From the NCBI RefSeq assembly GCF_018139145.2, contig NC_059472.1, forward strand, positions 99,460,877-99,524,876: 64,000 nucleotides of DNA, in the 5' to 3' direction. The position numbers and the translations under genes were made by a program. Source of the stretch: Gymnogyps californianus. Lineage: Eukaryota; Chordata; Aves; Accipitriformes; Cathartidae. Positions 1 to 10,200 of the stretch are shown here, piece after piece (the first letter of the stretch is position 1; each line of letters begins with the position of its first letter). The notes below the pieces were generated by a model. It had not been told where the DNA came from. It was given only the letters and a program-made list of their open reading frames with translations, and ran no database searches.

Positions 1-1216
1 TGTTGTGTCTTTTAACTAAGAAATAAGGACATTTTAGCACTAAAAATCCTTCAGAAGAGATTAGTTAAGTCAAGCCATGTTTGTCAAGACACTTGCAGAG
101 TCAGTGTTTGACAGTATATTATGTAGTCGCATACACTGGAGTGATGTAATGTACTTTAAGTCCATCGAGAAAAGTATCTTAAGTAAAGCATGGGACACAT
201 ATAATCAATGGGTACAGCTTACCTATGCATATGTTAATCAAAAGTTTGGGGAAAAAATATATTTAGTACTTACTTAAAGGAAAAGCTGACTAAGACACCT
301 CTGCGTATATTCTCTTTACTTTTACTAAGCTACTCTGAGTAAGGGATTGTGCGAGGGTTTTGCTTAGTAGAATCCATCAATAATGTTAATTTGTTTTTAC
401 TGTAAGCAAACATGTTTTTCTATAACTTTCACAGGACGGCTTAGAACAAGAAGCCCATTTAAAGATATTTAGTTGGCATCTTTATCTAATGGTCAATAAC
501 AGAGTTAGTTTTTGTTGGAGATTGGCTATTCACATTTCTCATTCAAGTTAATAGGAGTTTTCTTGAGAGGACCTGTTCCAAATCTTTATGGCTGATTCAA
601 ATAAAATAATATGACAGTATTATTACAGTATTAATACATGTTTGAATATAAAGAAATGTAAAACACACTGTGTATTCCTACCTGGACAAATCATAAATAC
701 TGCAGCAGTACAGAGAAATGTTCCCAGAGGTACTCTACAATAGAAAGCAAAGGAAACAATACTTATCAGCAAACTATCTTTAAATATGCACTTATAAGTG
801 TATATTTATACTTTATACCTTAAAATATACACATATACTATTTTTAAATATACACTTAGGTGTAATGGGGAAAAACTGTGAGAAACATTTTTAGTTTTAA
901 TTTACTGAGGTACCTCTCCTGATTCCCTCCAGAGAGGTTCTGATCTATCAAGGCATGCAACTGTCCAATTTTAAAATACATTTACTTTACATTCAGGTGC
1001 TTCAATGTCATAAGAAAAGAAGGCCAAAGTAATAAGCTCAGAAGAAGAACTTCTCAGTCCAAAATTACAACTCAGAGCTTCCTTTCAGACCTCTTCAGGA
1101 GAGGTGAATGATTACCAGTAAGACAGAGGCATAAAAGCAGAATGACTTGTTTGCTCAGTTACGCCTGCATTGCATGATTAACCACACCAGATCGTTCAAC
1201 AACGCAGGAAACATAC
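1..1216 (-). other. TPMT: TPMT intron 4 (part)
   Basis: AT-rich sequence with no exon or repeat that I can name. The following short TPMT exon was searched for on the minus strand and not seen, so this is read as intron running out of the window. Confidence 0.7.
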
Positions 1217-1349
1217 CTGCAACATTTTTGCTCCTGCAATCTCTGGAACTGGCTCCTCGCAATAAGGCAGACTGTGTTCTGCAAAAAACTCCTTCAGCGC
1301 TTGCTCGCTGACTTCCACACCAACAACGCTGTGTCCCATATCTGCCAGC
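1217..1349 (-). CDS. TPMT: TPMT exon 4
   Basis: Acceptor gtgtgcag, donor GTATGT. It codes for the last base of Trp78 and residues 79-122, including [18 protein letters not shown] and the EEPVPEI segment typical of TPMT. It ends in phase 0 after CAG. Confidence 0.96.
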
Positions 1350-3494
1350 CTGCACACAGCAGAGAGAGGTCCCAAGTTTACATGAGGCCCACAGGTTAAG
1401 CCACTACCAAATCTGTATCTCCCGTGCAGCATTTATTCATTAGGGAAACCCTGGTTTTAGGATGCACTGGTATGTCTAATCCTGACTTTCTGGAGCGTTC
1501 ACATTTTATCGAACACTTCCCCTCCATGATCTGAGCTTAAATTAGCACCACTCAGCATACAGTTGACAAGGACTTACAGGCTTTATTTAGATTCAATGGA
1601 TTATTCATTTATTTCTATAAACTTGTTGAAAACAAAGGTGATTACACAGAGTAACTGTCCATTTTGGTTTACAGAAACATGTTCTGCTCTGAACTGCAGC
1701 AGCTGAGGCACGCTGTCCACCCAGCTGCCTCTGCAGCTTGGCAGTAACAGGCAGCAGGGTGCGGTAACCTCTTCACTGCTGCAGCTCAGCGCAACAGCAA
1801 CATGCGTCAGAGCCTGCAGTCAGCCTAGTAAGTAGTTACCATGATAAAACCTGATAACTGGGACTAACTTGATTCCTTGAGGATGCAGTTCAGTCAGGGT
1901 TTTTTGGTTTGTGTCCCCTCCCTCCAAGAAAAAACATTGGCTTATACAGCCCCTAATTATAAATATGACCCACCCCAAAAAGTAGAAGTAAAATAATAAA
2001 TGTAAAAACCAGGAAGTTATATTTAGCCGAAATCATTTAAGTTCACAGTGTGACATGCCACATGGTCCCTTGAAAATGTGCTCTGGCACAACCGACCTCA
2101 TTGTGGGCAATTTAAGCTGGCATTGCCACCAAAAGAAGCAGTGGCAAAGGCATAGCTTCAGTCACTCTGTCCGTCACAAATTCAGCATTCCCCAAGCTGA
2201 ACTCGGGACAATCAGGAGGACTTTCAGGTTAGTCCTTATCCATCCCATTTATGCTACTATACAAAATGCCAGCAAATGAAACCAAACTTCCTCCTCCCTT
2301 CAGCCTCCAGTGACGCTGCTTTCCTACCGGCAGAGATGCGGCACATTTCCATTGGCCAATATAAGGTTGGGAATTCCCCCTCTCCCTCCCTCCCTCCCCA
2401 CATCAAATAAGATTTTTGCTCTTATAGTCTGTGCTTTACCATTTCATCTCTACTGCTTTACCACAAAGTGGGAAAAATATCTTCAGTCCACTCCTGCCAT
2501 TTAAAAGAACATCCAGATACTTCTGGAGGAGCCTGCAGAAGAACAGACATGTTTTACTTAACACTGCGAGTATTTGTGCTGGCACATTAAAAGCCAAGTA
2601 CTACACGCTATGCCAGGTAGCACACAAACTCCATGATGGAACATAGGTTCTTAGTTAAACCTGTTTCATACCATTAGAAATAAAAACATAAAATGAAAAC
2701 ATTCGCCTTCCATTTACTTAGAAAGAAAGTAAATTTAATTTGTTAGAAACGAACACATATCTGTTTGTTCTGTTTTCTGTTTGTCTTTTCAAGTAAACAA
2801 ACCAACCAACCCACCTCTAAGAGGGCCACAATAGACAGCTTAAACAGAATGATGATTAAACTTCTGTATCAATCAAATTACTTCTACAGGTCTTAAATGT
2901 AAGTTTCATTGGTTGAAAGACTATATAATCAGGTTTGCTCTCTTAGGTCCCTGTCTTCCAGTGTACAATAATTGCTCCGATGCCCTCTGCATATTGTTTT
3001 AGGCCTCAGTTTCATAACTTATGAACAGCAGTGCAGAACTTCTGCATCAGAAAATTTAAGATTTTTAGCCAAGCCATCCAAGCTTTATAGTTCAAAACCT
3101 GATTCAAGAGTAGAAGTTCTAAATTCATTTCAATCCTTTCCTTTCTCTGCCCTTGTTTGACAAATGTAGGTCACAAAAACATGTATATTTATTTTAGTTT
3201 CAAGCTGTGCCTGTATAAAATAATTTTGCTTTTGTAAATGCTCCTTTTTCTATTAAGAGTTTTTTGAATGAGTCAAGTCATTCATCTCACAGCATTTCTT
3301 TAAATAGCTTAGGCAGAAAGTGAAGTCACGTACGGATGCCCTTGTTTCTTGTGAAACCCAATGTTACCCATTTCCCATTTTTGCAGCCATTCCTCCTCAG
3401 TCACCACTCTGTCTTTCTGTGACCCAATATCAGAGCCTTCCAGGACCCTGGATGCATCTGCTGAGCGGTCCATCGTCCCCAGGGAGTCTAGTAG
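1217..3494 (-). CDS. TPMT: Thiopurine S-methyltransferase, 5' part of gene (three coding exons; 3' part outside window)
   Basis: TPMT is a cytosolic enzyme that uses S-adenosylmethionine to methylate thiopurine and other aromatic thiols. Three minus-strand exons are seen: 3334-3494 (ATG at 3473-3471), 2440-2532 and 1217-1349. Phases match at each joint: CC|G gives Pro47 and TG|G gives Trp78. Together they encode residues 1-122. The EEWLQKW segment, the [13 protein letters not shown] segment (SAM-binding loop) and [11 protein letters not shown] (the acidic end of the Rossmann strand that holds SAM) are diagnostic of TPMT. Human TPMT is 245 residues, so about half is missing. The next exon was looked for in 1-1216 and not found, so it probably lies beyond the left edge. 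The 5' UTR exon should lie in the CpG island near 4.0 kb. Identity is near certain; exact borders rest on reading by eye. Confidence 0.95.
1350..3333 (-). other. TPMT: TPMT introns 3 and 2 (around the 2440-2532 exon)
   Basis: Apart from the exon at 2440-2532, these stretches hold only AT-rich sequence and a short run of TCCC near 2380-2400. No other feature was recognised. Confidence 0.75.
2440..2532 (-). CDS. TPMT: TPMT exon 3
   Basis: A 93-bp exon read between acceptor cttctgcag and donor GTAAAG. It has no internal ATG-opened frame of useful size, but translates in phase to residues 48-77, including [14 protein letters not shown], the conserved SAM-binding loop of TPMT. Both phases agree with the neighbouring exons. 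Confidence 0.95.
3334..3494 (-). CDS. TPMT: TPMT exon 2 (first coding exon)
   Basis: The acceptor ttttcacag lies just right of 3494. The ATG at 3473-3471 is chosen because it opens the MDRSADAS stretch, which sits where the human protein starts; the longer open frame upstream crosses the acceptor and is intronic. The exon codes for residues 1-46 and two bases of Pro47, then ends at the donor GTACGT (3333-3328). Confidence 0.93.
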
Positions 3495-3886
3495 CTGTGA
3501 AAAAAAGAGAGAAAAATTACCCCCACCCAATGAATAGTTTGGAACTGGCTCTTACTTCCTAGAATCAAATAAAAAATTAGTCCAGCTTAAGAGATCATAA
3601 TTTGGCGACTATTTAAATGCAGCTGTATTGAACGTGATAGACCATACTCTTGCTATCGATCGATGGCTTCGGCTAGACTTTTTTCCCCGGAGTGAAGCCT
3701 GCTCAAACGCGCCCTGTTAAGCACTACGGAAACGCCGCTGACCTCCCGTTTTGCACACATCTGGAAGCCACCCAGAGGCTGCCCGGCCCCGTTGCCCCGG
3801 GGGGACCAGGGGATAACGGCGGGGAGAGGCGGACCCCAGCCCGGGGCCGGTAACTTAAGTAGGTAGGTGCCGACACTTCTCTCTCT

Positions 3887-3892
3887 CACGTG
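3887..3892. promoter_or_regulatory. Perfect E-box CACGTG
   Basis: A palindromic CACGTG within the TPMT/KDM1B CpG island, of the type bound by USF/MYC-family bHLH factors. Binding is not shown by sequence. Confidence 0.5.
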
Positions 3893-4172
3893 AAACCCGT
3901 GGGCAGACCGCCGGGGCGAGAACCGGCTCAGGGCGAAGGGGACCCGGAAGGACCCGGCGGCGCTCAGCACCTCCCCCCCTTGCCACCCCCCGCCCGCCCC
4001 CAGCCCCGGTGGCGGCGGCGGCGGCAGGTACCTGCGCGGCGGCGGCGGCGGCGGCGGGTCCCGCGGGGGGCTGCAGGGACGGGGCGGCGCCTCCCCGCCC
4101 TCCCCCTCGCTACGCACCGCGGAGAGCGGAAGCGGCGGCAGGAGGAGGCGGGCTGAGGGTGCACGGCACCGG

Positions 4173-4205
4173 GGAGGAGGAGGAGGAGGAGGAGGAGGAG
4201 GAGGA
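4173..4205 (+). repeat. (GGA)n microsatellite
   Basis: About ten GGA/GAG units in the CpG island, just before an ATGGCGGTGGCGG stretch that resembles a YY1 site. Purine-rich, so it may form triplex or G-rich structures. Confidence 0.9.
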
Positions 4206-4464
4206 TGGCGGTGGCGGTGAGCGACCCCCTTCCCTCGGCTGCAGCGCCCGCTGGGGGGCCGCCTGCCCCCCTCCCCGGGCGGCGGGGCAGGTGCAAGCGC
4301 TGCCCCCGTCCTCACCTCCCCGCTTCTCCCTTCCTTCCTCCTTCTCTCTCTCCTTCCCTTCCTTCCCCCTTCTCCTCCCTTTTCTCCCCCGCTGCAGCTC
4401 TAGCAGGAGGCGGCACGGACACGCGTGAATGTGGTCTCCGGCCCCCGACTGACCCGGCCCCGAG

Positions 4465-4882
4465 GTGAGTGCCAGGCGGCTCCGCCGCGCCGGCCGAAGC
4501 GCCTCCCCCCGCCGCCGGCCGGCACCCCCAGCGACCTCCCTCCGGGGCGCCCCCGACTCCCCTCCGGTGACATCCCCTCTGGGGACACCCCTCCGCCGGG
4601 GACTCCCCCTCGGGACCCCGCTTCCGGCGGCCCCAGCCGCCAGCTGTCACAGCCGCGGCCCCCGCGGCGCTGGGCGCTGCTGAGCATTGGCCCGGGGACG
4701 GCGAGCCCCCGCGGCTGCCGGCCCGGGGCGGGGGCAGCCGGCTGTCAGCCTCGGCCGGCTGGGCGCCGGCGATTTACTCGGGGGTGAGTTTTAAAGGTGT
4801 GCGCAGTTCGTGGTCCCTGCTCTCCTTGTTTATCAGGCTGCTCTCGTTTCCTCTCTCTCTCTGTCAGTGTGTGTGTGGTTTC

Positions 4883-4917
<35 letters not shown>

Positions 4918-7158
4918 ACAAACTTGCTGTCAACTGTATAGATAAACCCCACAAAGCTTTCCCATATAGGCCACGCATTACAGACGGATGAAATGTTATA
5001 GAATGTGACAGCGTGTTACGCATCTCTCTCTCTCTCTCCTTTTAAAGGGCTTATTTTCTCAGCCAATAAGATAACGTTTATAGGATGCAGAGTCATGTAA
5101 AGCTTAGTAAAGTAAGCGATGTTTACTTGTTCTTCAAAAATTTGTGGGTTTTTTGGGGGGTGTTGTTTGTTTTGGGAGGGGAAGTGGGGACAAAGTGGCA
5201 TACAACTGGAAGCAACGGCCTTGCTTACAGTTATATGCATAAGCTGATCTCTTTTTCTTTCTCTCTTTCTCCCCACCTCCCTCTTCCCCTTCCCGTAGTG
5301 CTTACAGCAAAAATATGTTTGTGATTCTGTACGACTGGCTTCTGCCTTTCAAAATGGGAGGCCTCTCTGAATCTTAAATCTTTTTACCAAACTTCTTTGT
5401 GAATGGTAACTGCCACCTTTTCTTTTTCTAACCCCGTATATGCAATGAAACAGTTGCACGTCCTTTTACCTTGTTGGATAAGGGCCTCGCAGCAGCAGCA
5501 GACTGTGATCACCTGGTAGTCACCAAAACGAGTTTCCTGGTGCCTTGCTCAGTGCTAAGGTAGTTTGTAGCCTCCGACTGTAAAGGCAACAGCATGTAGG
5601 AACGATTATCGAGCGTCGGAAGCTAAGGTGATAGAAAGAGATACTGTTGTGCCACTGATCCAGAAGGAAAGCTCCTGGGGAAAAAAGCCACCGTTTCATG
5701 GGGCGTTATACGGTAGTTTAGGGAAATCTCACGTAAACAAAACTGGTTGGTTTTCCTTTCTCTGCTCTCCAACCTCATCCACCCCCATACAGTGGTAAGT
5801 TATGGTGGAGTCATGCTTTTTTTTTTTTTAAGGTAATAAAGATTGACTTAATTCTTTTTTTCGTCCCTCTAATTAGTTATAATTGGGGGGGGGGGTTACA
5901 TACAAAAAAGAAAGTTTTTTTTTGTATTGGATTGTCTGAACTAATTTTTCACTTACGTGGATATCATCATGTGATTTCTCTTCCCCTCCCAAATCAATTT
6001 CTTGTATCTTGAGAGGAGAATAAAGCACCAATTTACTTGATTTGCATCAGCTTCATTTGAAACTTTGTAAAAATGCCCATTCTCTCCTCCTGTTACGTTT
6101 ACTTTTAGCAGAATTCCTGAATGAAGCTACTGCTACCATGTCTATCACTGTCAGCTTGAACAAGGAAGATGCAGCCTGGAACAGAGAGAATTGAGAAGTC
6201 TCAAATATATTTTAAAAAATACAATTACAAACTGATCCCTACTACAATCAGATAACATTTCATGATGCAGTGCTGTAGTATAAGGGGTTTATTTCCACTT
6301 CCTTTCTGTGTGGTGGAGCACATTTAGATTTAATTCTTCCTCTACGCTCTCTTTATTTGTGTTTTACTCCCTGTGAAAATAATGCCTTTGATAATACCAT
6401 TTTAAATATGTTTCCGTATTTCTGTGGCATACTTTCTCACACTCCATGCTTTCCAGCTTACATGATAAACTGAGGTCTTTTCCGTGTTCCCACCGATGTA
6501 GTCAAAGACAGCTATAGAGCTCTCTTGTGGCATAAACCTTTTCTTTTCTCCTATAGTATGCTTAACAACAAAGTTTGTAATATTCCGATCACCTGTAATT
6601 GCAATGCAACTGCAGTTCAGACTTTAAATTCTGATGTACTTTCATAGGAGGGTGTGCAAGTCTTGGAACTGGTTGTTCACCTGGTATTAAACATCTCTTC
6701 AGTACGCTGTTTGGAGAAGTGCTTTACAGTGCAAATCTCTTGCTACCAATAAATCGGTAGTTAGCAGGACGAGCGTTACTCAGAGTAGTATCTCTGTGCT
6801 TGCATTATGAGCTGATGTCTATTCACATTGCCAACCCAAATTCCAGTCCAGGTCTTCACGTAATGCAAATCAGATTACTGAAATCCAGGGTATGCTGATC
6901 TGGAACAGCCTGTCAAGATGTACTCAAGGATCTAATCTTAACTCTGAATTTGGTTTAAAATAGTAGTATTGTTCCTTTCCCGTAATGGCTCATTCTCATT
7001 TTCCTCCTGAATTAATAGTCAAGCTAAACAGATTCTTACCTAGGTAACTCTGACAAAAGTAGTATTATGAGTGGCTGTACTGCCCAGGTGATTAGACAGC
7101 TCTGCAAAGTCAAGCAATTAAATTTTTTTTCTTAACTGCTGCCTACCTTTTTTTGCAG
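4465..7158 (+). other. KDM1B: KDM1B intron 1 (5' UTR intron)
   Basis: Between the candidate untranslated first exon and the first coding exon. It contains the poly-C run at 4884-4916, a G-run near 5885-5895 and several T-rich tracts. No coding exon or repeat family was recognised. Confidence 0.7.
4884..4916. repeat. Poly-C run of 33 bases
   Basis: An unbroken run of 33 C just downstream of the CpG island, in KDM1B intron 1. The complementary G-run could form a G-quadruplex. Length is likely variable or uncertain in sequencing. Confidence 0.95.
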
Positions 7159-7261
7159 ATCTCATAATACAATGTCAACTGGAAGGGTACGAACGAAAAA
7201 AAAGGCATGTTCTTCAGACCAGTCTCCAGACAACCTTCCTCTGAGGAGTTCTGGAAGACAG
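7159..7261 (+). CDS. KDM1B: KDM1B coding exon 1 (start codon exon)
   Basis: Acceptor tttgcag at 7152-7158, ATG at 7172-7174, donor GTATTT after 7261. It codes for residues 1-30, with the basic RTKKK motif and LRSSGRQ that matches the human N-terminus. No upstream in-frame ATG lies in the exon. Confidence 0.95.
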
Positions 7262-10200
7262 GTATTTATAATAATTTAAAAACACATGGGTTCGTACTCT
7301 GGTATTTTTTATTTTCTGTTGACATTTATAAAGAAAGCGGGCTTCATTGTGGATAAGTTAGGACTTAGAGTACTTATCCAGAGAGAGGGAGAATTAGTTA
7401 ATTCTGTGAATAAGTAGGCAAAGTGTCTCATTTGTGAACAATATTCAGAAAGGATAAATGCTCAATATAACCTGTAAATATGTTAAAAATACAATCACAG
7501 ATTTCTGTACAGCCAGATAAAGCTGTCTGCCCATCCAGATGGAGGCCTAAAACAACACAATGCACAGTACCTTTGAGGCCCAGAAGAGACATTTGGTATA
7601 CAGCCTTGTATCTGGAGTCCAAAAAAGCCCCAAGCCTATCCTAACATTTTATTTGAGGTGCAAATAAGATTGCCACTAATTAATATCAATAAGTATGTGA
7701 AGAAGAGATTTTCTTTTTCTGAAGGAGAAATAGAATGAACGCGTGAGGCTTGACTCATTAGCATGTGATGGAGCTTAAAATATGATTTAAACTGGAAGCT
7801 TTGCTTATAATTTCTTCAATGGCATCAGTTAGACTAAGGCAAGACATTTTTAGCTTTAAATGATATTTCCAGCCTTACTGGGGTTTTTTTTTGGTAGAAA
7901 AACTGACCTACTTTGACAGCTGTTTCGTGCTGCAGCTATTTCACAATGATTACAAAAATTTTCATTAGTACCATCTTAACCATTTGATGCTACCCACGAG
8001 CTGCAAAACTGTCTGAATGCCATTTTGTAGAAGATGCATTTGTGTCATTTCTGGTCAGATTTCAGCTATTTTTTTATTAGGTGAAGAAGAAACCGGCTGA
8101 AGCAGCAGATGATGATGATGAAGCGTCAGAGAAGAAATACAGAAAGTGTGAAAAAGCTGGATGCACTGCAACATGTCCTGTTTGCTTTGCCAGTGCAGCT
8201 GAAAGGTTTGTTTCTTTTTATTTGCATTTTCCATGGACTTTTCTAAACTTGCAGCTGAAGTTTAGGTTCCTAACTATATTCTGAAAAATCCCTTCGTTTC
8301 TAAATGTCAAAGGAGAATCAAGAGGTACTAATACGAGTCAAGATGCCGGGAAAGTGTCACAAGTTATTCCTGTTGGGGATAACTTTCTACTGTGCAAGTT
8401 GCTAATTCAGATATAGCATATCTTTAGAATATGCTTATTTATGTTATTAATGGTGTCTTCTGGAACACGCCTTGCTTCTGTGAAACTGAGAGCATATTAG
8501 TGTAATCTGAGGAAGCTAAACTTGCTTTCAAGATGGAAAATGAAACCGTCATTTACTGCAGAAAGTATCACTCTTTCGATGGAATGCTTTGCAGTCTGAG
8601 GTGAGATTCTCACCTTGAAATTTTAGGTCTTGGGAGACTGTCGTAGTTATTTGAACTCTTTGTTCTGGAGTTGTTCATGGCTTTCTGTGTACTTGCACAA
8701 CTCCTTTTGAGTTCTGACCCTGGAGTACTGAATGCATGATATCGGCAAGGTGTATCTATAATAAGCAACATGTTAGACCTCATTATGCAGTAGGCAGACT
8801 GTAATTATATAGCATTCCTCCCTCCCTGGTTAACTGAGACAAACTTTCCTTGTTTTATTTATTTTCCAATGATATAAAATAATTCAGTGCTTCATTTAGT
8901 TATCTGTGTGGATTGTTCTTTGGTGGCAGGAGGTCAAGGTATTCTGGATGTTGTCATAGGAAAGCCGAGTGTTTTGGCAGTTGCTTAAGAGACTTGTAGG
9001 GGAAATGAGCACCTGAGAGATCAGCATTGCTGATATTACGTTTTTTACTTAGGAAAGAATAGATACTGCTTAGTCATCTTTTTGATTTGTTATTTTAATG
9101 TTTTGATTTCCACCCCTCCCACCCCTCCAACTACATACTTTCAACATTATTTATTTGAGATGAGATCATTTCATGGCTAACTATTTCAGTTAGTAGCTTA
9201 GGTCACTGCTTTTTACCTCGTGCTTTTTACCGTGTGCATTTATCTTGAACCATTGCATTAAGTTTAATGAGAGTTTTCTAAGTAAAGAGAGATTGCTTTG
9301 TCTGATGAATATAATCTTTGCTAATGGATATTTCTTTCTGAGAGTAATAAAGAATAAATGTCCAGAATGTGTAACTGCTTCCTCAGAGTTTTCTCTCATT
9401 GGGTTAAAACCGCAGCCAACTTGGTCACGTGAAAAAAACAGGCAACATCTGTTTTGTGTTCAGATTTGCCTTTATAGTTTTGTCAGTTGTTCTGGGGATG
9501 GGATGTTATAATGATTTATGAATCAATTGATCACAGGTACAAGAAAAATACTAATTTAAGTGATCCCTCCCACCCCTGCACTAATATCAGAACAAAATGC
9601 AACAAAGTAAAGCAACTGCAAGTTCCTGTGGAGAGGGACTTTGTCTTCTTGGACATTTGCAAGACGCTTAGTGTGTCACAGCGCGTATTGTAAGAGCAAA
9701 TGTATTTCATGTTCAGGAAACGTCTGCTTAAAGGGTACTCAAGACAGGCTCAGTTGACCATTGTTAGTGGGAGGTTGCTGGAAGCCAGACCAACTATAAA
9801 ACTGCACATTGTGTACATTTTGCCTCCTTTGCATCTGGTGTTGCTTAGTTTGGAAACTGGAAATGTTTGAGACAATTGAAATGATCTTACTGTTATTTGT
9901 ATGACTGTAGTGCCTTGTGCAAGTCAGCCTTCATGAATGTAACATAAAGCCCTGGCTTGTCCTGAATATTTTGTTCACATTCTAGAATGTGCTACTGTCA
10001 ATGGAAAGATTTTTTCTAAATGTATCGTAAAACTATTTCTATGTCTCCTGCATTACAGATGTGCTAAAAATGGGTATACGTCTAGATGGTATCATCTTTC
10101 CTGTGGGGAACACTTCTGCAATGAATGTTTTGACCACTATTACCGAAGGTAGATTTGGCAATTAAGGTTGTGCCTTTTCAGTGCTTATTAAAATTTGGCA

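Larger units (their letters stand above)
3700..4790. promoter_or_regulatory. CpG-island bidirectional promoter of TPMT and KDM1B
   Basis: A GC- and CpG-dense block of about 1.1 kb lies between the first coding exon of TPMT (minus) and that of KDM1B (plus). A perfect E-box CACGTG is at 3887-3892. The palindrome CAGGTACCTG (4025-4034) offers a splice donor on either strand; on the minus strand it would end a TPMT untranslated exon 1 at 4032. On the plus strand GAG|GTGAGT after 4464 and GG|GTGAGT near 4783 are candidate ends of an untranslated KDM1B exon 1. In human the two genes also start head to head within a few hundred bases. Transcription start sites cannot be set from sequence alone. Confidence 0.82.

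Noticed and set aside
3653..4428. Long open frames (up to 220 codons) on both strands in the TPMT/KDM1B CpG island
   Set aside because: GC-rich DNA lacks stops; the products are Pro/Arg/Ala/Gly low-complexity and overlap on both strands, as expected by chance.
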